DNA of 64,000 nucleotides from Bacillota bacterium (GCA_023460515.1 JAEWPS010000018.1:62001-126000); one strand, 5' to 3'. Positions 1 through 9,406 are shown, numbered from the stretch's first letter. The notes: generated from the letters alone by a model not told the origin. Numbers and translations: made by a program.

Positions 1-4
1 TTAG

Positions 5-11
5 CCTCCTT
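5..11 (-). promoter_or_regulatory. ribosome binding site of a gene starting just left of the window
   Basis: The minus strand reads AAGGAGG followed by CTAA at the window edge, so a start codon should lie within a few bases outside the window. No coding sequence of that gene is visible here. Confidence 0.6.
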
Positions 12-82
12 ATATTGAAATTATTTTATATAATACATATATAACTATTTAGTTCTATATTTGTTTTAAATTTTGTATATTA

Positions 83-111
83 ATAATACCATAAAAAGCG
101 ACATTTTTCAA
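83..111 (-). promoter_or_regulatory. sigma-A-type promoter for the off-window minus-strand gene
   Basis: On the minus strand TTGAAA (111-106), a 17-base spacer and TATTAT (88-83) form a near-consensus vegetative promoter. It lies about 75 bases upstream of the ribosome site at 5-11, giving an AT-rich leader with no obvious riboswitch fold. Confidence 0.5.
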
Positions 112-133
112 CAAAACAGCAGTATTAAATAAA

Positions 134-165
134 TAGTTAGATATATTTGGTTATATATCTAACTA
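134..165 (-). terminator. hairpin terminator after the PASTA gene
   Basis: A perfect 12-base inverted repeat (134-145 with 154-165) lies just past the stop of the PASTA gene and is followed on the minus strand by a U-rich run. The stem is AT-rich, so strength is uncertain. Confidence 0.5.
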
Positions 166-176
166 ATATTTAATTA

Positions 177-1463
177 TTATGGTTTAGTTTCAGGTGTTAA
201 ATTACCTTTGCTAATATGTATTTCAATGCTTGTAGTAAGAGGTACAAATTCGTTATATATGGATAACCATACTATAGAACCTTTATCTTTACTTGAATCG
301 ATATATTTTACAGTATAAGTAATATTTGCACCTTTTTGATTAAAATCATAAAAGTATTGTGCAATATCTTTTTCTAATCTTCCTACTAAATTATCTATAA
401 ATGGTCTTCCTTCAGAATATATAACAGTAACATCTTTAGTTTTACCAGAAAGATATGTATTTGCTTTTACTGATTGTGATATTAATTTACCATAAGGTAT
501 AGTGTCACTATATTTTGAAAGTACTTTAACAGTTAATTCTGGAGCAGCAGTAGTAGCTGAATCTTTAGTTATACTTGTAAAATCTGGAACTTTTATACTT
601 TTTCCTATTGAAATTTTAAATTTCATATTATCATTTTTTGATATTAATGTATCTTTTAAAATATCTTGAGAGATTATTAAACCTTCAGGTACTGTAGTAG
701 ATGTTACTTCAGTAAATATAACATTTATACTATTTGTGTTTGCCCAAGTTTCAACTTCAGTTTTTGATTTATTTATAAAATCAGGGACTGTTATATTTTT
801 TTGTGCAACTTCTTTTCCTTTTGAAGTATATATCAATAAATAATCTTTTCTTTTAAAATTGCTATCATCTACAGCAATATCTCTGTATTCTTTTTTTATA
901 TATTTATTTAACTCAATATCATTACTAAATTCTTGTATAACACTAGTATTATAAATTTTATTTTCTTCAATCCAGTTTCTTATTTCTAGTGTTGACATTG
1001 TAGAAAAGTCTGGTAATTTAATTCTTTCATCTGGATCTGCACCTTTACTAACAGTTACAGTTATTATATTACCTTTTTGTATAGAAGTATTTTGTTCTAC
1101 ATCCTGTGATATTACAATGTTAATTGATTTATTTGTATTAAATACATATTGTATATCTAATTCGATTTTATTTTTTAATGCCCACGTTTTAGCTTCTGAT
1201 ATATCTTTATCTACAAAATTTAGTACTTTTACACTATTAATGATTTGAAATGCTATAAATATCATTATACAAATTACTAATATTACAACTCCTACAACTA
1301 TATATCTTATAGTTTTATTTTTATTATAGTTAGTATCTATAACTATCTCGTGTTCATCTGGCTTAATACCTGAGTTTTCTTTTTTAGAATTTGTATTAGT
1401 AATTTGATTTTTTTTATCTGTTTTATAGTTTTCATTTTCAAATTGACTTAAGAAATCATTCAT
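177..1463 (-). CDS. membrane-anchored PASTA-repeat protein (no kinase domain)
   Basis: Seen: a 428-residue protein with a charged cytoplasmic N-terminus (about 50 residues), one membrane helix (about 53-75) and an extracellular part of four clear PASTA-like repeats plus a fifth, weaker one. Each has the pattern P-D-F ... W ... SQ ... G/K ... V-x-V-S-x-G. Family knowledge: PASTA domains bind muropeptides or lipid II, usually on Ser/Thr kinases or class B PBPs; neither catalytic domain is present here. The start is the ATG at 1463, because AAAGGAGG sits 11 bases upstream; an in-frame TTG at 1472 is too close to that site. The gene overlaps the stop of the ABC ATPase by 8 bases, so it is translationally coupled and last in the operon. 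Inference: it may sense wall precursors for the ABC/two-component module. Confidence 0.85.
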   Translation of the reverse strand: MNDFLSQFENENYKTDKKNQITNTNSKKENSGIKPDEHEIVIDTNYNKNKTIRYIVVGVVILVICIMIFIAFQIINSVKVLNFVDKDISEAKTWALKNKIELDIQYVFNTNKSINIVISQDVEQNTSIQKGNIITVTVSKGADPDERIKLPDFSTMSTLEIRNWIEENKIYNTSVIQEFSNDIELNKYIKKEYRDIAVDDSNFKRKDYLLIYTSKGKEVAQKNITVPDFINKSKTEVETWANTNSINVIFTEVTSTTVPEGLIISQDILKDTLISKNDNMKFKISIGKSIKVPDFTSITKDSATTAAPELTVKVLSKYSDTIPYGKLISQSVKANTYLSGKTKDVTVIYSEGRPFIDNLVGRLEKDIAQYFYDFNQKGANITYTVKYIDSSKDKGSIVWLSIYNEFVPLTTSIEIHISKGNLTPETKP

Positions 1464-2130
1464 TTGATACAAATCCTCCTTTACGTAATCTTAAAGTCTT
1501 ATCTGCTTGAATTGAAATTTCTTTAGAATGTGTAACCATTATAACACATTTTTTATGTTCATGTGCTAATTTTTTAAATATCTCTACAATTTCATTCTCC
1601 ATATCTTCATCAAGATTACCAGTTGGTTCATCAGCAAGTATTACATCAACATTAGTAGCTAAGGCTCTAGCTATAGCTACTCTTTGCTGCTCACCTCCAG
1701 ATAATTTATTTACTGTTCTATTAGCTTTAGATTTGCTTATACCTATGTAGTCTAATAAATTATATGCAACTTCTTCAATATCTTTAGGTATTTCATTATC
1801 TGTAATACTCATAGCAACCATTATATTTTCTACGGCTGTCATGTATGGAATTAAGTTATAGCTTTGAAAAATTATACCTATTTTATTTCTTCTATATGCT
1901 TCATAACCTATTGTTTTAATATCTGTATTTTCATAATATATATTTCCTGATTTAGGTTCATCTAACGCACTTAATAAAGAAAGAAAAGTTGTTTTTCCTG
2001 ATCCAGATTCCCCTAAAATAGTATAAAACGTTCCTTTTTCAAACTCACATGAGATATCTTTTAATATATATCTTCTACTATCTCCATCTTGGTAAAAATA
2101 ACTAATATTATCTGCTTTAATAATTGACAT
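1456..2130 (-). CDS. ABC transporter ATPase, MacB/LolD-like
   Basis: The 224-residue protein carries a complete nucleotide-binding domain: Walker A GESGSGKT (about 40-47), Q-loop, signature LSGGEQQ, Walker B VILADEPTG and the switch histidine in VTHS. Length and motifs fit the MacB/LolD/BceA group that works with FtsX-type permeases in energising extracytoplasmic proteins or removing antimicrobial peptides from the membrane. The ATG follows GTAAGGAGTG. It lies 12 bases downstream of the permease gene and overlaps the PASTA gene, placing it in the operon of the two-component system at 3744-5811. The transported substrate cannot be told from sequence. Confidence 0.93.
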   Translation of the reverse strand: MSIIKADNISYFYQDGDSRRYILKDISCEFEKGTFYTILGESGSGKTTFLSLLSALDEPKSGNIYYENTDIKTIGYEAYRRNKIGIIFQSYNLIPYMTAVENIMVAMSITDNEIPKDIEEVAYNLLDYIGISKSKANRTVNKLSGGEQQRVAIARALATNVDVILADEPTGNLDEDMENEIVEIFKKLAHEHKKCVIMVTHSKEISIQADKTLRLRKGGFVSNE

Positions 2131-2142
2131 CTAATTCACTCC

Positions 2143-3669
2143 TTACATCATAATTTTTTTTGGATTTAATCTTGTAACATATATTATTGGAACAAGTGTT
2201 GACAATAGTATTGAACCCATTCCTACTAAATAAAATAATAATATTGTATTTAAACCTAATTTTACTGAATATGCTTCCATTAGATCATCATTAGTAAGTG
2301 TAGCAGAAAATCCTAGCATTTCAATTTCTGATGGTACTTGCATTATTAAATTCTTATATAAAGGTTCTATATTATTTTGATTATCAGATATTATTTGGTT
2401 TTCTAACATTTGCTGTGACATTATACTTGATATTACGTTTCCTGAGAAAATTGAAAGTGTAATGGCAACGAAAGATATACAAATAACTTCCATAACCATT
2501 TGCAATATTACATTTTTTCTTTTCTCACCTAGTGATAAGTATATTCCAATTTCATGTTTTCTATCACGTAAAAATAATGTTATTAATAAACTTAAAATTA
2601 TTAAAGTTGAACCAACTGACACGTATAATACTATAGAAGCAATCCAGTCCATATTTTCCATTGGAGCAGATATATTATTAAAACTACTACTATTATCTGT
2701 AAATTTATAGTTTTCTGGTAAAAGATATGCCATTTCAGTTTTAAAGTCTTCTATCTTTAAAGGTTCTTTAAGTACAAATACTGGAGTTATAGTATTATAT
2801 GATACTCCACTTTCACCATTTGCATTTCTTTCTGCATCATTAACGCTTTGATTTATAGCATTTACTGCTGCATTTGTTGTATATATCATATTGTCATAAT
2901 TATTGATTGCATATGTTACTGCACCATTTTGATCTACATTAGCTTTTTTTACAGGTTCAAAAATTCCTATAATATTAAATTCAAACTCTCTTACTTCAGC
3001 TATTGTAGGTTCAAGCACTTTATTTGTGTCTGATATATATTTATATATTTCCTTTTTCAATTTTATTGTTTGACCTACACTTAAATTATTTAATTCAGCA
3101 AGATTCTTTGAAATTAATATTGCCGTTTTACTATTTTTAATTTCGTCATCATTAAATGTACGTCCAGTATAAAGTGTTATATTTCCTTGAACAATATCAG
3201 AAATTTTAGGATTTTGACCGCCTGTAATCTTAAAATTAGCCAATTCCGTTATACCACTAACAGAAGAAGTACTTCCTGCTGCTATTTTTGTTCTAAAAAT
3301 CCCTACTTCTCCATCACCTTGACTATTATCACGATATTCTTTTAATGTTGAACTATTAAGCCAAGTTCTTGAAATATAATCATAATATTTTACATACTCA
3401 GATTTTCCAATTGAATCAATAGTTTCGACTGGAATTGATTTCATTTGTACATCATAATTACCTGAGTTATTTATCTTTTCATAATCTACCTCAATAGATA
3501 ATACTGCACCTATTTTATCTCGTAAAACTTTTTGTGTGTTTTTAACAGATTCTTTAACTGATATTGCACCAGCAATTAGGTTACCTAATATAAAAACCAC
3601 AATCAATAAAATTACTGTTTTACCTGGTCTTCTAATAATACTTGTAAAACCTCTTTTCATAAAATTCAT
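2143..3669 (-). CDS. FtsX/MacB-type ABC transporter permease
   Basis: A 508-residue membrane protein: helix 1 at about 17-37, a large extracellular MacB-like domain (about 40-340) and three C-terminal helices (about 343-368, 387-415 and 476-502), the usual FtsX topology. A start 14 codons upstream is possible, but the ATG at 3669 sits at the correct distance from a GGGGGG Shine-Dalgarno-like run. The C-terminal helices end in VTRLNPKKIM, like the coupling region of FtsX permeases. It pairs with the ATPase directly downstream. Known for the family: these permeases do not usually translocate small solutes but move or signal through peptides and lipoproteins. Neighbouring kinase and PASTA genes suggest envelope stress. 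Confidence 0.88.
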   Translation of the reverse strand: MNFMKRGFTSIIRRPGKTVILLIVVFILGNLIAGAISVKESVKNTQKVLRDKIGAVLSIEVDYEKINNSGNYDVQMKSIPVETIDSIGKSEYVKYYDYISRTWLNSSTLKEYRDNSQGDGEVGIFRTKIAAGSTSSVSGITELANFKITGGQNPKISDIVQGNITLYTGRTFNDDEIKNSKTAILISKNLAELNNLSVGQTIKLKKEIYKYISDTNKVLEPTIAEVREFEFNIIGIFEPVKKANVDQNGAVTYAINNYDNMIYTTNAAVNAINQSVNDAERNANGESGVSYNTITPVFVLKEPLKIEDFKTEMAYLLPENYKFTDNSSSFNNISAPMENMDWIASIVLYVSVGSTLIILSLLITLFLRDRKHEIGIYLSLGEKRKNVILQMVMEVICISFVAITLSIFSGNVISSIMSQQMLENQIISDNQNNIEPLYKNLIMQVPSEIEMLGFSATLTNDDLMEAYSVKLGLNTILLFYLVGMGSILLSTLVPIIYVTRLNPKKIMM

Positions 3670-3743
3670 AAAATTCCCCCCATTTAATATTTTACAATAT
3701 AAATTTACCACTAAAATGTTTCTAAATTATTTCAAAATATAAA

Positions 3744-5108
3744 TTATATAATAATTTTTATTGTTGCACCTGAAGAGTCTATATTATTAAACGCTTGTAT
3801 TGTACCATTATGTGCTATAATTATCTCTTTAGCTATATATAACCCTAATCCTAAACCAGAACTTTTATTACCTTTATTAAAACGTTCAAATGCATTAATA
3901 AGCTCTTCAGTTTTAAATCCTGTTCCTTGATCTGTAATATTGATATTAACCTTACTTTCCATTAATTCTAGTTCAATTTTAATAGTAGATCCACATGGTG
4001 AATATTTTATTGCATTATCTATAACATTAATAAAAACTTCTTTCATTTTCAGCTTATCTACATCTTTGAATATACTATCTTTTATATTACTAACAATTTG
4101 AATTTGCTTATTTTTTGCTACTATATTCATTTGTTCTATAACACTTAACATTAATAAACTAATGTCTACTTGTTCTTTAATTAACTTTTTATTTTGTTCA
4201 AAAGTAGAAACCATAATTAAATCATTAACCATAATAATAAGTCTATCTATTTCTTCTACGTTAGATTTTAGGTACTTATCAACTTCACTTTTATGTACAA
4301 CCCCATCTAGCATTCCTTTTGTATTTGCTTTTAATGTCGCAAGTGGTGTTCTAAGTTCATGAGATATACTAGCTAAAAACGTATCTCTTGAAATTTCATT
4401 TTGTTTCAACTTATTTGTCATATTATTTATAGCATTTGCTAGATCTTCTATTTCATCTTTTGAATTTACATAAACCTTTTCGTTGTAATTTCCATCTGCG
4501 ACTTGTTCAGCCACATTTCTGATTTTTATGATTGGTTCAGTAACTTTTTTAAAAATAAACAACAATATTGCTAATGCTATAGAAGTTATTAAAAATGTTA
4601 CGTAGAATGATATTGTTATTATTTTTAACATTTGTGTATTTAATGGTTGTATTTTTTTTGCTATTACAAGTTGGTAATTTGTTTCAAGTACTTGTACATA
4701 CTCTTTTACGTATCCTAGTGTATCATATCTAGTTATATCATATGTTTTAGCATAATATTTACCACTTTCACTTTTAATATATCCTATATCCATGTTATCT
4801 AACTCGGTTTGAGTTGCAAAATTTCCGTATATGATTTTACCATTCATCAAAACAGCAATTTTATATGGAAATTGTTTTTCATAATCTTCAATAACACCAT
4901 TTATAACTTCTGAAGAATTTGGTAAATATATAGTTTTTGAGAATAATTTATATGCATAATCTGAGTTTGAATCAATCTCATTTTTATAAATATCTGTAGA
5001 AACTTTCTCAAGTTGAAAAGTGGTGATTAAAAGTATTGATAAAACATTTATTACAAGTATGCATAATGTGCTAATAACTATTTTTTTATATAAAGTCTGT
5101 CTTTTCAT
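3744..5108 (-). CDS. sensor histidine kinase
   Basis: A 454-residue kinase with two membrane helices (about 11-31 and 163-187) around an extracellular sensor of about 130 residues, then a HAMP linker. The phospho-acceptor motif is SHELRTPLATLKAN, followed by the N box (NVIDNAIKYSP), G1 (DQGTGF), F box and G2 (GLGLGLYIAKEI). All residues needed for autophosphorylation are visible. Its start overlaps the response-regulator stop by 23 bases, so the two are coupled. It is the extracellular-sensor type rather than the BceS type, which lacks a sensor and relies on the transporter. The signal is unknown. Confidence 0.95.
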   Translation of the reverse strand: MKRQTLYKKIVISTLCILVINVLSILLITTFQLEKVSTDIYKNEIDSNSDYAYKLFSKTIYLPNSSEVINGVIEDYEKQFPYKIAVLMNGKIIYGNFATQTELDNMDIGYIKSESGKYYAKTYDITRYDTLGYVKEYVQVLETNYQLVIAKKIQPLNTQMLKIITISFYVTFLITSIALAILLFIFKKVTEPIIKIRNVAEQVADGNYNEKVYVNSKDEIEDLANAINNMTNKLKQNEISRDTFLASISHELRTPLATLKANTKGMLDGVVHKSEVDKYLKSNVEEIDRLIIMVNDLIMVSTFEQNKKLIKEQVDISLLMLSVIEQMNIVAKNKQIQIVSNIKDSIFKDVDKLKMKEVFINVIDNAIKYSPCGSTIKIELELMESKVNINITDQGTGFKTEELINAFERFNKGNKSSGLGLGLYIAKEIIIAHNGTIQAFNNIDSSGATIKIII

Positions 5109-5811
5109 TTAATTCACACTCCAATTTATATCCAACACCCCAAATTGTTTTTATATTTACTTTTGAATTTGCTTCGTTTAATTTAGAGCGTACTCTTTGG
5201 ATACAAATATCTACTGCCCTATCACTACAATCGTATTCATATGTCCATACTTTATTTAATAATTCTTCCCTTGAAAATACTTTATTTTTATTTTTACATA
5301 GAAAAACTAGAAGATCGTATTCTCTTCTTTGAAATATTATTTTAGAATTATTACACTTAACTTCACTTTTAGATAAATCAATTGCAACGTTACCAATTAA
5401 AATTTCATTTGATGAATCTACTCCAAATCTTTTTAAAATTACATTAATTCTTTCAATTAGTTCTGCTGGTTCAAATGGTTTTGTAATATAATCATCAGCA
5501 CCATTTCTTAAGCCTCTTAAAATATTTTGAGTTTGTCCAAGTGCAGTAAGCATAATTACTGGGGTATCTTTATCTGTAGAAGAAGACGATATCATAAATA
5601 TCCCATCTTTTAAATTAGTAAGTAAATCAAAACCTGTAGTATCTGGAAGCATAACATCAAATATAATGAAACAAAATCTTTCCGTCTCTAATAATTTTTT
5701 AGCCTGGCTACCGTTATACGCAATATTTACTTCATAACCTGCATGAATAAGATATTTTTTTGTTATATCACATATTTTTATATCATCATCTACAAGTAAT
5801 ATTTTTTTCAA
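5086..5811 (-). CDS. OmpR/PhoB-family response regulator
   Basis: A receiver domain with acidic DDD near the N-terminus, phospho-acceptor Asp in FDVMLPD, conserved Thr/Ala (MLTALG) and Lys (TKPF), followed by a winged-helix DNA-binding domain (QRREYDLLVFL ... VGYKLE). Start: an ATG at 5829 precedes the ribosome site, so the TTG at 5811, seven bases after GGAGG, is the better start, giving 241 residues beginning (M)KKILLVDDD. Odd: an insertion of about ten residues containing ISSSST lies between the phospho-acceptor region and the TPVIMLTA strand. It heads the operon with kinase, permease, ATPase and PASTA protein and probably controls it. Confidence 0.95.
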   Translation of the reverse strand: MKKILLVDDDIKICDITKKYLIHAGYEVNIAYNGSQAKKLLETERFCFIIFDVMLPDTTGFDLLTNLKDGIFMISSSSTDKDTPVIMLTALGQTQNILRGLRNGADDYITKPFEPAELIERINVILKRFGVDSSNEILIGNVAIDLSKSEVKCNNSKIIFQRREYDLLVFLCKNKNKVFSREELLNKVWTYEYDCSDRAVDICIQRVRSKLNEANSKVNIKTIWGVGYKLECELNEKTDFI

Positions 5812-5899
5812 ATTGTTCACCTCCAACATGGTTATTCTATCAATAATTTATTTCTAAAATATTTCTTAAATAATATTTTACAATAAACATATATTAGAA

Positions 5900-5944
5900 A
5901 AGAAACTCAAGTAGATATTTAATTATATTTACTTTGAGTTTCTT
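5900..5944 (-). terminator. terminator after lysA
   Basis: An 11-base perfect stem (5900-5910 with 5934-5944), extended by three more pairs across a bulge. It lies directly after the lysA stop and the minus strand continues U-rich. Confidence 0.65.
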
Positions 5945-5950
5945 ATTTAG

Positions 5951-7250
5951 TTAAATATCATTTTTAATAATATCTTCAAATGTTTCACCTTTTACAATTA
6001 TTCTAGATTCTCCGCCATTAACCATTATAACTGGTGGCTTTGGAATTCTATTATAATTAGATGACATAGAATAGTTATATGCCCCTGTTGAATATACAGC
6101 TATAATATCTCCTGATTGAGTTTGTTGTATATTCATATTCTCACCAATTAAATCACCACTTTCACAACATTTACCTGCAAGTGTTACAACATCATTTATT
6201 GGTTCATTCATTTTATTTGCAACTCTTGCTGTATATTTAGCTTGATATAGGGCGTATCTTGGATTATCTGTCATTCCACCATCAATTGATACATACTTTC
6301 TAACATTAGGTATTTCTTTAATTGTTCCAACAGTATATAAAGTGATGCCAGCTGGTCCGGCTATCGATCTACCAGGTTCAATATATATATACGGAATTTG
6401 TATATTAAGTTTATTGCTAGTTTCTATAACAACTTTAGATACTCTTTCCATATAATTTTCGTAAGCTATGGGATCATCTTCATTGGTATACATTATACCA
6501 AACCCACCACCTAAGTTTAATTCTAATATTTCATAATTATATTTACTTTTAATATCTGCAATAAATTTTAACATTATTTTAGCAGCATCTTCAAATGGTT
6601 CAACATCAAATATTTGTGATCCAATATGGCAATGTAATCCTACTAACTTCACGTATTGCATTTTAATTGCCTCTTTAATAACTAATTCTGCTTCAACATT
6701 TTGAATTGTAAGACCGAATTTAGAATCTATTTGCCCTGTTTTAATATAATTATGTGTATGAACATCGATGCCAGGTTTTATTCTAAACATTATATTTACT
6801 TTTATATTTTTCTTTTGTGCTATATCGTTAAGAGTGCATAATTCATACATGCTATCTACGACTATTCTGCCTACTTTATTATCTATAGCCATTTCTAGTT
6901 CTGCTACACTTTTATTATTACCATGAAAAACTATATTTGATGTATCAAATCCGAGCTTTTAAAGCTGTATATAGTTCACCACCAGATACAACATCTAAAC
7001 CTAACCCCTCTTTACTTACAATTCTAATTACCTCTTTATTACAAAATGTTTTACTTGCATAAAGAACACGTCCATGTTTGTTATAAAATGAATCGATAGA
7101 ATTTTTAAATTTTCTCATATTGTCTACAAATGTTTCTTCATCTACAACATACAGGGGGCTACCATATTGTTTTACTAATTCTACAGTATCTATTTTACCT
7201 ATTACAAGGTGACCTTTTTCATTTATCTTAGGGTTATTTATATCTATCAT
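5951..7250 (-). CDS. lysA: diaminopimelate decarboxylase, read through a +1 shift at CGG
   Basis: Catalyses the last lysine step, decarboxylating meso-diaminopimelate with PLP. Two reading frames join into one normal enzyme: residues 1-99 from 7250, then a shift at 6953, then 333 residues to 5951 (432 in total, typical of the family). Seen: the PLP-lysine region YASKTF, GLGLDVVSGGELYTALKAG, HGNNKS, the HCHIGSQI motif, GGGFG, EPGRS and catalytic CESGD. In the zero frame ...KA-CGG-ATT-TGA stops at once; leaving out the C gives ...KA-GGA-TTT-GAT, exactly the family sequence. There is no homopolymer there. ATG follows AAGGAG. Either recoded or pseudogenised; complete conservation on both sides favours function. 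A dapL gene at 59343 supplies the same pathway. Confidence 0.9.
6951..6953 (-). other. lysA: CGG recoding site in lysA
   Basis: Zero frame GCT-CGG-ATT-TGA; skipping the C gives GCT-GGA-TTT-GAT. The glycine after KA is a conserved lysA residue. One of four such sites in the window. Confidence 0.75.
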
Positions 7251-7461
7251 AATATCTCCTTACCATTTAATATAATATTTGTATATTATATCATATTATA
7301 TCAATAATTCAATACTAAAATATTCTTACTTAAGTAAAGAGGCAAAATAATATAAATACATATTACCATTTTATTTTTTAATAATGTATTAAATATATAC
7401 AATAAATATATTTTATGATATAATTATAATTGTCACAAAATATATACAGGAGGTATTAGAT

Positions 7462-8475
7462 ATGAAGTTATATAGTAATGAAATAGTATTTAGAGGTCAC
7501 CCAGATAAGGTATGTGATCAAATAAGCGATGCAATATTAGACGCATGCCTGCAGCAGGATAAATACAGTAGATGTGGCATTGAAGTTGTTGGTGGAAAGG
7601 GGAAAATTTTTATTACAGGAGAAGTAACAACTAATGCTATTATTGACATAGAATGTATTGCAAAACGAGTATTATCTGATATAGGATATGACACTAATTA
7701 TGAGGTTATAAACAACCTAGGTAAACAAAGTAATGAAATAGCACAAGGTGTAGATATTGGTGGTGCTGGAGATAATGGTATGATGTTTGGTTATGCTTGT
7801 AATGATACAGAGCAATCACTCCCTACCGCTATGGTTATATTACAAGAATTATCTAAAAAATATGATGAATTAAGAAAAACAGATCATAGATTTAAACCAG
7901 ATGGTAAATGTCAAATAACAGGAATGTATGACAATAATTTTAAATTAATTGAAATAAAAACATTCACTGTTTGTTATCAAAATACTGAACTAGAAAGAAA
8001 TGAAACAGATGCTATATTGAAAGAAATTATAGATGATATAGTTAGTAAATATAATATAAAAGTTAATGAATACCTTATTAATCCAACAGGTAAATTTGAA
8101 ATTGGTGGATTTGAAGGAGATGCTGGACTTACTGGTAGAAAAATAGTTGTAGACAGTTATCAATCATTTGCTAATGTTGGTGGTGGCGCTTTTAGTGGTA
8201 AGGATCCAAGCAAAGTGGATAGAAGCGGCGCATATAAAGCAAGGCAAATAGCAAAACAAGTATTAAAAAATAATAATTTAAAATGGTGTGAAGTTCAGAT
8301 AAGCTATGCAATTGGTATAGATCATCCTTTAGCAATATATATAGATAGTAATGAAGGAACAATTGAACCTTCTAATCAGTTATATGAAGATTGCAAACCA
8401 GCTAATATTATAAAAGATTTAAAGTTAAGAGAAATACAATATGAAAAATTAGCAAGATTTGGTCATTTCAATTAA
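7462..8475 (+). CDS. metK: S-adenosylmethionine synthetase, short divergent form
   Basis: Makes S-adenosylmethionine from methionine and ATP. Seen: GHPDK (catalytic His and Mg/ATP residues), GKQSNEIAQGV, GAGDNGMMFGYA, NPTGKFEIGGFEGDAGLTGRK (abbreviated here: key parts NPTGKF, GDAGLTGRK) and the P-loop-like GGGAFSGKDPSKVDRS. At 337 residues it is about 50 shorter than the usual 380-400. The missing parts are the loop before GAGD and the tail after GHF, where most MetK proteins continue with G-R and P-W-E. Catalytic motifs are intact, so it should be active, but it may be a second or lineage-specific paralog. ATG follows ACAGGAGG. Divergent from lysA; I see no SAM riboswitch in the 211-base gap. 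Confidence 0.9.
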   Translation: MKLYSNEIVFRGHPDKVCDQISDAILDACLQQDKYSRCGIEVVGGKGKIFITGEVTTNAIIDIECIAKRVLSDIGYDTNYEVINNLGKQSNEIAQGVDIGGAGDNGMMFGYACNDTEQSLPTAMVILQELSKKYDELRKTDHRFKPDGKCQITGMYDNNFKLIEIKTFTVCYQNTELERNETDAILKEIIDDIVSKYNIKVNEYLINPTGKFEIGGFEGDAGLTGRKIVVDSYQSFANVGGGAFSGKDPSKVDRSGAYKARQIAKQVLKNNNLKWCEVQISYAIGIDHPLAIYIDSNEGTIEPSNQLYEDCKPANIIKDLKLREIQYEKLARFGHFN

Positions 8476-8489
8476 TAATTTAATATATA

Positions 8490-8529
8490 AAATAAAACCC
8501 TAGTATATAATAGTACCAGGGTTTTATTT
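8490..8529. terminator. bidirectional terminator between metK and the next gene
   Basis: Perfect 12-base stem, AAATAAAACCCT (8490-8501) with its complement at 8518-8529, A-rich on one side and T-rich on the other. It sits between convergent genes and can serve both. Confidence 0.85.
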
Positions 8530-8544
8530 ACCTTTATCAGTAAA

Positions 8545-9243
8545 TTATTTTTTCACTTTAATATGTTTCATACCAAGTTCTTTTTCTAATCGTTTCATAT
8601 TGCTATTATCAGAACCAATTACTTCCTTAAAAAATGGTTTTGCAACTTTAATCGTTATAGAATGTTTATGTGGCAATATTTTTGTTTTATCAATAATAAT
8701 TCCAGTAAATCTATAACTATTTTCAATGTAGCAATAAACAATAGCATACTCACCTTCTAGCCTCTTTAAATCTTCCTTTGAAAAAGAAATAAAAAGTGAA
8801 GAAATATTATCTTTTGTATGAGTAGTAAATTCCTTATCAAATTTTTTTCTAGATATCATTTTTTGAACAACGTCATTAAAATATTGTATAGCTCTTTCAA
8901 TCGTTTTTTGATCAGGATGAACTCTACATTCATTTATGCCAGAATATATAAACATATTTGAATTTTCTTTAGATAAGTAATATAGTGGTTCTGTAATTTT
9001 CTCATATTCCCTTAAATGTGTAGGATCAAAAAAGTATACTTCATCATTTATTAGAATATTGGAGGTTTTTACGTAAACATCCTGGTCTAAATTTTCTTTG
9101 CGTATTGATGGAAAACTTAATTCTGTAAGATTAGTCCCATCATATTTAAACAAAACATATTTTTCACATCCTGTATTTAACCAGAACCGAAAAGGAAATT
9201 CATATCCTCCATCTCCTAAATGAATTGTTTGTGGTATTAACAT
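8545..9243 (-). CDS. conserved-looking hypothetical protein
   Basis: I do not recognise this 232-residue soluble protein. It has no signal peptide or membrane helix and is mixed alpha/beta with a basic C-terminus (KRLEKELGMKHIKVKK). ATG follows TTAAGGAGAGA, a strong ribosome site, so the start is secure. It stands alone between metK and the L,D-transpeptidase. Notable: codon 19 (9189-9187) is an in-frame CGG, one of only three CGG codons in the window that stay in frame (FPF-CGG-FWLN). Reading it with a +1 shift would reach a stop after three codons, so here CGG must be decoded as a sense codon if the protein is made full length. Confidence 0.75.
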   Translation of the reverse strand: MLIPQTIHLGDGGYEFPFRFWLNTGCEKYVLFKYDGTNLTELSFPSIRKENLDQDVYVKTSNILINDEVYFFDPTHLREYEKITEPLYYLSKENSNMFIYSGINECRVHPDQKTIERAIQYFNDVVQKMISRKKFDKEFTTHTKDNISSLFISFSKEDLKRLEGEYAIVYCYIENSYRFTGIIIDKTKILPHKHSITIKVAKPFFKEVIGSDNSNMKRLEKELGMKHIKVKK

Positions 9244-9406
9244 ACTGTCTCTCCTTAAAAAAAATATTTTTTAAAGCAATATAATCTAACATTTGAATAT
9301 TATATCACAGTTTTATATTTATGTCAACAATGTTATACTCTACATACTTTACAAAGTCTAAATTATATAATTATGAATATATTAAATTAATTGGAGGAAT
9401 AAAATT

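Noticed and set aside
6945..7250. Two independent small genes instead of one lysA
   Set aside because: The second part has no ribosome site or suitable start at the junction, and both halves align end to end with one enzyme family.
7251..7461. Possible SAM riboswitch or T-box before metK
   Set aside because: The gap is short and almost pure A/T, with none of the conserved riboswitch core or T-box bases, and no terminator stem.
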